Positions 1 to 28,000 of a stretch of DNA of 64,000 bases are shown here, piece after piece; the first letter of the stretch is position 1; each line of letters begins with the position of its first letter. This stretch comes from Paraspadella gotoi (taxonomy: Eukaryota; Chaetognatha): NCBI GenBank assembly GCA_051294375.1, contig CM119264.1, forward strand, positions 2,895,575 to 2,959,574. The letters run 5' to 3'. The notes beneath the pieces are model-generated. The model made no database searches, was not told the origin of the DNA, and worked only from the letters and a program-made list of their open reading frames with translations. The translations under genes were made by a program, and so were the position numbers.

Positions 1-402
1 AAATTTTGTGCATAAAGAAAGAGAGGGAGAGGAGAGAGAGACAGAGCAAAGTTTCCAACACAGAGTTTGAGAGAAAGGATAGTGATCAATTATTAGGGAC
101 AGGTGAAGGTGAGGACAGAGATAGTTTGTGAAAAGAAAATTGAAATGGAGAGAGAGAGAGAAAGAGTGAGTGAGAGACTAAGGGGACAACATTTGTAGAC
201 CCATAGTTCCCTTGCATCCATCCATCAATCCATCTAACAATCCATCCATCCTTGCCCACGATTCCTGACTCAAAACTTTGACTTTTAATGTTTTTAATAG
301 TACTATCGGTACTATCGGTAGTTTATCAACGTGTGGACCGATAGAAAATTAATTCAAAAGCAAAAGTAATCCGAAATTGGTTTTCAATAATCACTTCATC
401 AG
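1..402. other. CAND1 upstream intron / flank, no coding sequence
   Basis: This stretch is GA-rich (1-180) and I see no exon in it. Positions about 170-275 (CATCCATCCATCAATCC region) are an inverted copy of 29822-29915, so it is dispersed repeat DNA. The GA-rich part with TTTCCAACA and GGGACAGGTGAAGG resembles 22195-22290. It ends in the AG acceptor (401-402) of the first CAND1 exon seen here. Confidence 0.7.
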
Positions 403-17916
<17,514 letters not shown>

Positions 17917-18505
17917 CTCTGACTTTGCGACAGGAGGATCCGGCCTTGGATCTTTAGCAGTTTAAAATCCGACAGAGGGGGCAGCGAGAAGGTGGGGATT
18001 TTCGTCTTCAGTGCCAAACCGACGAAGAATCACCATGGAAGCGCGATCTCGAGGAAACAAAAATTTATTGTGAAAAAGAATTTCGAATTTTCGTGAAGGT
18101 TCTTCCGCGTCGAATTTTGTAAAAAAAAAAAAACAAACAAAAAAAACGAACCGAGCTTGTTTGAGTTATGACGACAATGTGACGAGTTCTATTGTGTTAT
18201 TTAGTCTTCGGACTTTTAGTACTACGAGATATTTGTGATATTTGACGTCTTTTTTTTCTGCTTCGAACGTGCTAACGTTGTAAGATAAAAATAGTATAAT
18301 TTAATCATGTGCTAGAGATAAACAAGATTACGTTTCGGTATTTTTTAATCGACACGCTTTCGCCACTGTAAATTCTTTCAGCATTTCTAGAGCGAATTCA
18401 TTTTTAATCAGTGGTGCGAATTAAAATTTTATCACCCAACTTTTAGCGCAATCCCCTTGGTTTTTTTTTAAATTTTGCCCTCGTTCCTATTTTGTAAAAT
18501 TTAAT

Positions 18506-18511
18506 AATAAA
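18506..18511 (+). terminator. CAND1: CAND1 poly(A) signal AATAAA
   Basis: First good AATAAA downstream of the CAND1 stop (17914-17916), giving a 3' UTR of about 0.6 kb. It lies 32 bp from the opposite-strand signal of the converging gene. Confidence 0.55.
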
Positions 18512-18542
18512 TTTGAGCCAACCAGTTTTCAACTTGTGACGT

Positions 18543-18548
18543 TTTATT
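18543..18548 (-). terminator. Poly(A) signal of the minus-strand membrane-protein gene
   Basis: TTTATT on the plus strand reads AATAAA on the minus strand, about 210 bases beyond the TAA at 18758-18756. The 3' UTRs of the two convergent genes probably overlap. Confidence 0.5.
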
Positions 18549-18755
18549 TGCTTCTTATTACTTTTTTAATTTTCATCCTGCGATTTTGATAAAAAAAAAA
18601 AAAAGAGGGAGGGAAAAAATAAATAAACTGTCCGTACATATCTTTTCTTCGTTGAATCTGTCCCTCCCACTCACCCGCCCCACACTTTTTTGTGTCCTTG
18701 ACACTCGCGCCTCCCCCCCCCACATTCCCCGTCGTGGTCGTCCACGTCGCCGTTC

Positions 18756-18861
18756 TTAACGCTGCGGCGGCGGCGGCGGTGGCAGCGGCGTCCGGGACGG
18801 AAACGGAAAATCCTCGTACGCGAAGCGACACCCGCAAGAAGACTCGCAGCTCTCCGCCGCC
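18756..18861 (-). CDS. Last exon of the unknown membrane-protein gene
   Basis: Starts after CGTTTAG and adds 34 residues, with cysteines in a C-x3-C-x-C arrangement and a six-proline run before TAA. Its entry phase (2) agrees with the donor of the exon at 19737. Confidence 0.68.
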
Positions 18862-19660
18862 CTAAACGAAATTCGATTTCCGTTGGCGGCGGTGTTAGGG
18901 GTGGTTGCGGCGTCGGCGTGATAATCCGGCAAGAGTGATGAGGATTCATTGGGAGAGACAGAGAAGGAGACGGGGGGGGGGGGAAGCGAAGCGTAGATTG
19001 ACGAGGGGAAATGAGAGAGCGAGAGAGCGGGATAATGGAATTCGAGGGGATCGTTTAACCATTAGTTATTGGCAGTCGCACGAACGAGAGAGAGAGAGAG
19101 AGCCAAAGAGAGAGAGAGATCAACGGCCGGTTTTTAATTTAGAAACTTTTTTTTTCTTTACTGCTTCCGACCGGAGCCGAGTTTGAAGCCTCGCGTTCCT
19201 GACTGCGAAGCTTAATGTTCTGTTTATCCAATTAGGGTTATGGAGACGAGGGAGGACGACGGGGGACGGATGGACGGACAGACAGACGCACGACGCTTAG
19301 ACAGAGAGAGAGAGCGCGACCATCGACGACGTTTTAACGTTCCTCGGGACGGGGAAAAGAGCGCGCGTTCCAACTCGCGTTTCAAACGAGGGAAATGGAA
19401 CGACAAAAAAATATATATATATATTTACGTTGACACTTGTTGGACAATTATAATTAATGTATATAATAGTTCATGGTTCCTTCATTCCGCTAAATTGTTT
19501 AACGCGCGCGGTTGAATTCTCTTATCTCAATCGGTTTTTGCCATTGGTAGATTCACAACCTTAAGTTAACCTTTTTTTTGGGGGGTTCACCCTTGTCCAT
19601 GAGATTATATCATTATTACGATTTAATCATCTCGATTATAAATCAAATCATCACCTGACG

Positions 19661-19701
<41 letters not shown>

Positions 19702-22700
19702 GATTTAATCATCTCGATTATAAATCAAATCATCACCTGACGTTCAACTCGCAAAACTTGCAGTGACCGATAATTCGCGACTCGGAGACGTCCGCCCTCA
19801 GGCTGTCGTTGTTGTTGTTGACGTTGTTGTGGGTCCAGTTGATCTTTTTCCTTCTGTTTTCGTTTTCGTCGTCGGCGTCGTTCTCGTTCTCGGCCTCCTC
19901 CGCCGCTTTCCTGGCCGCCTCCTCCGCCGCGTCGGCCCGCAGAGCCATGAGTCGTGCCAGTTCGCGCTTGTGCGGAGCCGTGCAAGGCAGGGTCGTGGGA
20001 ACGCCTCGATAGGGAGAAAGAATGTCGCGGGTTAATGAGCTGAAACGAAAATTATCTTACGTAACCTGTATGCTACAGTTAGAATCGCTTGTGGACGCAA
20101 CTTTTAAAATATATGCAGCTCTACAGAAGTGCTTCAGACTATTGTCGTCTGTCGTCTCCGGTGCAATTACATAGTTTGAATACTAAAATTTAACTGATAA
20201 CTAACTACATGTAGTATGTATAATATGTATACAAAGTCCCCGAGGATGACCTTAGCTCGACGCTCTTCACTCGCGATATCTAGTCTAATAATCAACCTTC
20301 TTAATAACCAACAACGAAGAAACTCGATGACATAAAAACAAAAGAATTTCGTTTTACGACGCCGACGACGAAGCGTTTCTCTCTCGTTTCCGCCCCGCTC
20401 GGTCTTAATGTCACGCCAGGACGACATTCGTTACGCCCCTTTCCTCCCCCCCTCAGTTTTCTCGATCGTCGCGGGAAACGAGGCCTCGTTCATTTCGCCA
20501 CTTCGCTTAACGACTTTTATGGCGGGAGTTTTTTTTTTTAAAAAAGGGCCGCTACGTGGCGCGATGATACGGCGATCATGTCGCCATCTTGAGCCATCAT
20601 TACGGCCTTAAAAAACAAGGTGTCAGGGGCTCAGATTTCTTTTTAAACGAGCGATTTTGCGGCTTGTTTCACCGACCGGGATTTTGCGGTCGGTTATTTG
20701 TTTTTTGTTTCGAAATCACGTTACGGAAAAATAAAAAAAAGATGGGTAACTTTACTATTTGACGTCAGTAACCTATCTTAATTACTAACGGTCGGTGGTT
20801 TGTTAATCCATTGTTTTGTTTTCCTTCTAGCGTCGTTTCAGTTTGGGCATTAATACATAATTTTTTTGCGCAGTAATATGAATTTTTGTTAAGTTTTATA
20901 AAGAAAATAAATTTCGGATATGTTTCGGCTTCAATGTAAGCCTTCATCAGCGCAAAAACGAATTGACTGAAAGTCTGTGAAAATATTTTTTTCATATTTC
21001 TAAGTCTATGAAAATATTTGTTTTTGCGCTGATAAAAGCTTAAGCTTAAGCCAAAGCATGTCCAAAATTTGTTTTTTAATCAAACTTTTTGTACGTAAAA
21101 CAATTTATTTTTTGATACAAATAAATAATTATGAAATGAATGAAAAATAAATAATATTTTGTTATATTTTATAAACGGTTAGCAATTAGGTTAAAGGTGA
21201 TTAGTGGTTAGGGGTGGTTAGGGATTAGGGGTAATAAGGTTTAGGGGAGGTTTTGAAATGAAATTTGTAATAAAAATTTTTTCTACTTTTACCAGCGTTT
21301 TTTTTTTTTAAATTTTTCATAATAAGATTTTGGGTTGATTTTACTTTCGCCGACCGGGGTTAGGGAGGGGTTAGGGTTAAAGGTGGTTTAGGGTTAGGGG
21401 TGATTAAGGTTAGGTTAATTGACTAAATTAAAAAAAAAAATTAAATATTTTTAAATGGTTTTTTAAAAAACCGGCCAAACCGCGGTCAGCGAAAGTAGAA
21501 TTTAGCCAAGATTTTTGTGATTCATAAAAACAAATCACCGACGGTAAAATCCCGGTTGGTGAATGTAAGGTTAAAAAATGTTATTACAAATTTTATTTCG
21601 AAACCTCCCCTTAGTCCCCTTACCCTAACTACCAATAATCCTTAATTACCCCTAATCCTTAATTACCCCTAATCCTTAACCACTCTTAACCCAATTGTTA
21701 AGTGTTTAAAAAATATAACATAAAAATTTTATTTTTCCTTTCATTTTGTTGCGTTATTTGTTTGAGGTGTTTGTTTATGCGCTACGGGTTTTATTAAGAA
21801 ACATAAATTTCAGACATGTTTTGGTTTTAATGTAATTTAAAAGTTTTAAGTGAGAAAGTTTGTAAAAATATTTGTTTCACAAATCAATTTGTTTTTTGCG
21901 CTGATGAAGGCTTACATTGAAACTGAAACATGTCCGAAATTTATGTTTCTTAATAAAGCTCGTAAACGTAAACAAATAATTCATTTTTTACCTAAAACAT
22001 TGTGTATAAACTATCGATTTCGTTGCGTTTTGAAATTTAGGAGAAAAAACAATTTATTTGTTTTTATCAACGAATTGTTTTATTATTAATACATGTTTCG
22101 ACTCTTGAGTTTTAGAGTCTTCATCAGTTATGACAATCAATAATTTTACTCTCTCTCTCTCTTTAACATTAGGTTAGAGAGAGAGAGAGAGAGGAGAAGA
22201 GAGAAGAGACAGACAGAAAAAGAGGGAGTTTCCAACAAAGAATTGAGCAAAGGACTGTGGTCAGATATGAGGACAGGTGAAGGTAAGATCAGGTGAAGAA
22301 GTAAGTTGGGTGAAAAATACCTAAAACATAAAATAGCAATTAAAATAAATTTAAAACTATTATTATTAATTATAAAATTGTAAAATTTATATTACTGCCT
22401 AAAAAATATATATTACTGCGCAAACTGAGATTCGACGCTAGAAGGAAAACAAAATTAAATGGATTAACAAAGCACCGGCCGTTGGTAACTAAGGTTGGTT
22501 GCGTAAAGTTACCCGATTTTCGATACCACGATTCCCCCCCCCCCGGTTCGTAATCCTTACCCGCCTCAGTAACTTACCGAACATTTCCGGTACGAGATTT
22601 TCCACCGGGTAAGTGTGGATAAAGAAGGCGAGGATTAGCGAGTAAAGCGGCAGCAGGTAATGTCGAGTCGTGTAGGGGCAAAGGTCAGCCAGCGAGATCA

Positions 22701-23412
22701 TGAGGTGCATTTGTCTGTACATCAACCAGAAGTAGATGGGCAGCGCCAACAAGGGCATACCCACCTGTTTAAAGGAGAAAAGCTTTATCACATTGCCCAA
22801 AATGTTTTGAATTTGCTTGAAAAAAACCAAGCGTTATAGAATTACAGGAAAAAACGAGTGTAACCATTATTGATTGACTTAATTTACCCTCATCAACGTT
22901 TGCAGACACCATCGCTCCACTGGAAACTTGTGAATATCCCTCGCCAGTTGGCAGAGCCTAAAAAAAAGAAATCAGTCCTTTTGGGGGTGGGACTAGTTTT
23001 TGTGAATTCGTGACTTTCCCTTATTCGACTTGAAATCTAGTGCATCTTTGAAAAAAAAAATTTTAAGGAATCTCCGTCATCATTGCGTCGCGTTTCCCTT
23101 CACCCCTTTCTCCCCTTAACCTCTCTCCACCCCACCGCTCCCCATTTCTCCCCTTAACCACTCTCCACCCCCCACCTCCCCTCACCGAAAAAAGATGAGA
23201 ATAGTCGAGACGAGCGGCGCGAATTCGATCCCCGACAAGCGATGATGATGAAGTTGGTTTGACTTAGCAAAACCGGAAGCGAAATTCCCGCCACCATCGG
23301 CATCGTCGTCGCTTAGGGGTAAGGGGCGGTCCGGACGCGACCGACCGACCGATACGCCGACCAAAAAGGCGGAAATCGGCCGCCGGAAGAGAGAAATAAA
23401 GCGAGGACGAGG
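18756..23412 (-). CDS. Polytopic membrane protein with acidic, Cys/Pro-rich C-tail; family not recognised (5' end not found)
   Basis: Five phase-matched exons: up to ~23412-23186, 22957-22888, 22764-22578, 20004-19737, 18861-18756 (TAA). Exon 1 has hydrophobic stretches (ISAFLVGVSVG, FAPLVSTILIFF) around a basic/acidic linker. Exon 2 reads LCQLARDIHKFPVERWCLQ. Exon 3 holds two likely membrane segments (VGMPLLALPIYFWLMYR; YLLPLYSLILAFFIHTYPV) joined by DLCPYTTRH. Exon 4 is soluble: TLPCTAPHKRELARLMALR, an Ala/Glu/Asn-rich acidic helix, then GHCKFCELNV. Exon 5 has CESSCGCRFAYEDF, a proline run and the stop. The even phase chain and intact frames argue for a real gene. RHYLLPLY recalls RY-LLP motifs of some GT-C glycosyltransferases, but that is too little to name it. 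The 5' end should lie between 23.2 and 25 kb or beyond. Confidence 0.72.
19619..19741. repeat. 43-bp direct duplication flanking an (ATT)n microsatellite
   Basis: The sequence at 19619-19661 recurs at 19699-19741, with (ATT)n (about 19662-19698) between. The right copy spans the donor of the minus-strand exon 20004-19737, so the splice donor CAG|GTGATG is present twice, 80 bp apart. Confidence 0.85.
20771..22500. mobile_element. 1.7-kb foldback/MITE-like element with long inverted ends
   Basis: The left end (about 20777-20866, with TTTGTTAATCCATTG and TTCCTTCTAGCGTCG) matches the reverse complement of about 22407-22494. Further inside, 20875-21000 and 21850-21970 are also inverted copies, as are the G-rich TTAGGG-like stretch (21181-21420) and the C-rich one (21600-21700). 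No transposase frame is visible, so it is non-autonomous. It sits in the intron between minus-strand exons 22764-22578 and 20004-19737. Confidence 0.75.
21896..21950 (+). other. CTGATGA-hairpin-GAAAC motif (copy in foldback element)
   Basis: CTGATGAAGGCTTACATTG is followed by GAAACTGAAACATG. Related copies: minus strand 20953-20912 (stem GGCTT/AAGCC), degenerate plus strand 21025-21075, degenerate minus strand around 21790-21840, and minus strand 22127-22091 (stem GACTC/GAGTC). The changing stem with constant flanks suggests a structured RNA or a terminal motif of a retroelement. Confidence 0.5.
22578..22957 (-). CDS. Membrane-segment exons of the unknown minus-strand gene
   Basis: Exon 22957-22888 starts after TTTTTTTTAG and ends ATGAGG|GTAAAT. 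Exon 22764-22578 starts after TTTAAACAG and ends TTCG|GTAAGT. Together they give 86 residues with two hydrophobic helices flanking a short polar loop that contains a Cys-Pro pair. Confidence 0.75.
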
Positions 23413-25040
23413 CTACCGTGTCGTAGAGTCGGTAACCGCCTTTTGTTTGACGTTAGTTTTCGTGTCGGCCGCTAGGGAACGAAATCGTAAATTTGAAAAC
23501 AGAAATTGTTTTCTTTTTTATGTGTTGCCTGTAAGAGTTAAGCGTTATCTAAATATTAGCTATTTAATTTATTCATTAATCAAGGACCCCATTAACCGGC
23601 CCAATTTGATGAAGACATTTGCGACAACTCTATTTGACATGTAACGATAAATGGCAGAAATGATTGCCGGTCAAGAAATTTCAATAAAGATTCTTATCTC
23701 GTATCGCATATCTCATCTCTTTTGCCGCACGGAACCCAACCTTTAGTGGAACATTAAAGCATTAAGACATACCACGTAAAAACTATCCACCTTTGGCGAA
23801 AAATGGACTGCAATTAAAAGATTAAAGCCTGTAATAAGAGCTCTTAATTAATTTATTTAATGATAAAACTATTAGTTGAAAATAAATATCCACGCCTCTC
23901 ATTCTTCTCTCTCCCAATCCTACAGATTTCGCTCTTTTGACTGACGGAAGATAATTCCGTTCCTCGCCCAAAAAAAAAGGGCATAAACCCTCTCGCCCTT
24001 TTCTCTCTTTTTCTTGTCACAAACGTCAGTGAATTCGTTTTCCGTTTCCTCTTCCAATCGAATCTTCTGCAGCCGCCCACCCACTCCGCCCCGCCCTCTA
24101 ACCCCCTTGTTTTTCCCCTCCTTTCCATCTCTCCTCTCTCCTTCTTTTTTTCTTTCTTCCTTGAATTCCTTTTTCTATCCCTTTTTTTTTCTTTTTCTGT
24201 CCAGCTCATTTTTCAACTTTCCTCCTTTTTTTTCAGTCACTGGTTTCCCTTTTCTTTTTTTTTTTCATTCACGTTTCTATCCTTTGAGGTCAATTTCGAC
24301 CTTTCTAGGCTTTTTTCCCCGCTTTCTCTTTTTTCCCTTTTCTGTCTATGAATTTGCTTCACTTTGGTATTTCAAATTTTAAAAAAAAGTAAATTCTTTT
24401 CTCCGTTCCTTTTCTCCACTTGTTTTCCTTCTCATCAAAACCTTTCCAACGCGTTCACCTTTCCTTTCTTTTTCCTTCCCCTTCCTTGTCTCCTTTCCTC
24501 TTTTCTCCTTTCTCTCCCTGAGGGGGCCTTTTAGCGTCTATCGATCGCCGGGAGCCGGGTTCGTATCAGTGGCCCCGAATGTTGTTTCGAGGAAAAACCC
24601 GTTGGGGGTCACGAAATGCCGTTTTTTTTTCGGCTGCGGCGGGCGCGCGGCTTTCTCTCTCTCTTGCTCCAGCGGCAGCGGCGGTTAAGCGGCGGGAACT
24701 CAGCCGCGGCAGAGGATTTTCTTTACGCGCAGCTGTTCGATATCCAAGCGACGAAGGAAACCAAAATTCAAAACTGTTTCTGAATATTATCTCTCCCGGG
24801 AGAAAACAATGTCGCGTGTTAAGGAATGAAAAAAATAATCCTCGCACGAAAATTACGTATTTTGGGGATTTTGGAAATTACGAAATGATTTGTAAAATGT
24901 ATAGAAATATTTTTATTTAATACGAAAGGTTTAATTAATATAATTTTCCTTTTTCAAATTTTAGTGTCAAGAGTCAAATTTGTCTCTAGTTGGAAATTGT
25001 TCCCAAATCGGTTGAGGAACTAAATAAAACCTGTTACGCC
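23413..25040. other. Intergenic / promoter region upstream of CCDC66-like gene
   Basis: AT-rich to 23.9 kb, then long pyrimidine-rich DNA (24.0-24.5 kb) and a GC-rich patch at 24.55-24.75 kb. No exon I can support. It may contain the missing 5' exons of the minus-strand membrane gene and the CCDC66 promoter. An in-frame TAG stands at 24987-24989, upstream of the CCDC66 start. Confidence 0.5.
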
Positions 25041-28000
25041 ATGGCCGCCACTTCGGGCCTTCTACGCATCGGGTTCGACAGCAAAGGACTTCCCGCTTTG
25101 TATCTGCAAAACTCAAAATCGAAACAAAACCTGCAGACCAGTCAAAACAATCAAAATAAACGAAACAATCATACAAAACCAAACTTTGGAGTCAAAAACA
25201 ATGTTGCTCGATCGGGGCCGGCGACGAAATCGCGCGCTGCCCTCGTCGCGACGCCCTCGAATGGAACCAAGACTCCGGCGCCGCGCCGGACGCCCGCCCT
25301 CAAACCCGGCACCGGAAAATCGACCGGAAACGGGGCCGGTGGATACGCACCGACGTCTATGGAACCTCAGATACGGCCGAACGCCTATACCAACGCCGGT
25401 AGTGATCCCATCGAAAAGGCGGCGCCATCTCGAACGGGAAACTACACCGCCGACGTCATTTCGAAACCGGAAACGAGTGTCGCCCCCGCCACGCCTCCTC
25501 GTCCGCCTCCGCCCGCCCTGACCCTGGCCGAGAAGAAGCGCCTACAATGGGAAGAGGAGCGACGCCAAGCGGCCGTTCTCCTTCAACAGGAAAAACAAAA
25601 GGCCAACAACGTCTTCAACGATTCGGCGCCGGCGGCGATGAGGGCCTCGTTCGCGCTCGCCGACGCCGTCGTGGATGACGCCGGATGGAAAGGTCGCGGC
25701 GGCGTCGGCGTGGAGAGGAGAGAGAAGACGATGGAGAGGGTGTTGGAGCAAGAAGAGACGACGACGCCGACGACGACGACGACGACGAAACTGTCCCCTC
25801 CGCCTCCCGCTATGAGAAGCTCCTTCACTCTTGGAGATCCGAATCCCTGGGCAGAGAAATACGAGGATGTGAAGGAGGCAAAGAGGAGAGAATGGTTGAG
25901 AGATTTGGAGGAACAGAGGAAAGGAAAGGAGGAAGAGAGAAAGAGAGAGAAGAGGGAGGAAAAGAGTGGAGGAAACGAGGAAGGATTCACCTCTGACCAT
26001 CTCGTCTCTTCACCCAGAGCCACCTTCGGACGCGGTCAGGGTCTCAGAGAAATCACTGGCCGAGGCGGCGCCGTCGACGCCGACAAGGACGCCGCCAACG
26101 CAGACTACAAGGAGGCGTTGCGACGCCAAGTGGAGGAGAGAAGACAAGAGCGATTGAGAGATGAGGAGCTAAAGAAAGAAGAGGAGCGAAAAGAAGAGGA
26201 GCGAGTTGAAAGAGAACGGGAGCGGCTTCGTCGACAGTTCGAGGAAGAACGAGATCGAGGTCGGGCGGAAGCGGCGAAGCGGGCGGCGGCTTTGGCGGCG
26301 CTGGAGGCGGCTAGAGACGCCGCCGCCAGGGACGCCCTCGAGCGGAAGAGGCGTCTCGACGCCGAGAAACAAAAGACGCGCGAGCGGCGACGGAGCGAAG
26401 AGGAGGAGTCGGTTTATCGTCAAAGCGGAACGGAGTTTGTTTACAAACAAGAGAGCAACGCCTTATCGTCAACGAACCAGAGGAGAGACCAGAGGAGAGA
26501 CCGGGACGTGTACGACCCGGCGCGACCGGCGTTCTCGGAGAGACGTTTCCCGGTTGCCGAGTTATCGGCGCCGGAAAATCGATTCGAGGTCAAGAAGACG
26601 AGGATACGAGGAGACGACGACGACAACAACGACGACGACATCTTCAGAGTCTTGGAGAGAGAATCGAGCGACGTCATCGAATGGCGAATTCGTTCGCCGC
26701 AGCGTGACGTCGCTGGCGTCGCCGCCCGTGACGCTCGTGGCGCCGAAAATGAGAAGCGGAGAGATAATGTCGGCGGCGCGGAAAGACGAGAAGCGAAAAG
26801 GACGACGACGACGACGACAATGAAGACGACGGTTGCGAAGATGAAGGATAAAAGGAATGCGGTTGCCGACTCGCTCGCGGTGCCGCCTGCCTCTTCTCCC
26901 AAAGGGGAACTCGGATCCAATCGCGGCGCCGCTTCGATTCGACGCCGCCCCAATCACCGCCACCTCTCACCCCGCCCACCCTCGCCACCCAACCAACCCG
27001 GCGTTTTCTTTTCACGCCGCCAAACGGAAAAAGGGGAAAACGAGAAGTCGAAGCGGAATTTCAAAAGGCGGGTTTTTCGCGAGGAGGAGGAGAAGGAGGA
27101 GGAGGAGGAGGAGGAGGGGAGAAGGGAGGGAGGAGGGAAGACGAGGGAGAGAAGGAGGGAGAAATTCTGGTTGACTGCGCAAGAAAAGATGACGCGGGAT
27201 GTGGAAGCCCGACGAAGGGAGGCGGCGGCGGCGGCGGCGGCGAGCGGGAAACGGGCCAATCAACCCAACGTCCCAGCGGTGGCGGCTGCGGCGACAAAGC
27301 CCGCTCGAGAAAAACAAAACGGTATACGTCGGCGCCCGGTTTCTCCCTCTTACGGCGACGCCGCCCGCCCGGCGTCTTTCCACGAACGGCGCCGTCGTCG
27401 ATCGCCGCCTCGTGACGCCGGTTCAGCGCCAATTCTGGCGCCGGTAGACGCGACGATTCCGGCGACGTTTCGCTCGTTCTTCGACGCCGATCCGGACGAG
27501 GACCACGCCCATGTCAGAGACACGCCCATCGTCGGGGTGGAGGCGCTACCGCTGCAGACGACGCTCGACGCTACATTCCGAGACGCCCTCTTCCGTTTGT
27601 CGCCGTCGCCGTCAAACGTTGCTCCAACCGTCGTCCCTTTCGTCCGCACGGCCGCCATCTTGGATCCAGGGCACGCCCAACTTCCCCTCGCTCCGTCTCG
27701 CGAGGCGTCGTCCGTCGTTCGCGCCCGCGACGCCTATCGTCACGGACTCGATCCCGGTTACCACGGAGACGCAGTCGGTGACGTCACGGGAGGAGAGAAC
27801 GTCGTCGTTGACGTCGTCGGCGAGGCGTCGACCAATGGGAAGGCGGAGCGAAGGAGGCGACGTCACGACGCGGGACTCTTAAAATTTATGCGGAGTGGAG
27901 AGAGAGAAAAGGGAATGGAAGCGAAGGACTGGGAGGAAGACGACAACAACAACGACGACGACGACGCCAAAAAACGATTACTCCGAGTTTTGAAGCGAAT

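Noticed and set aside
26441-27432. Several long minus-strand frames across the CCDC66-like gene
   Set aside because: Mirror frames of a GC-rich, purine-biased coding strand; no homology signal.
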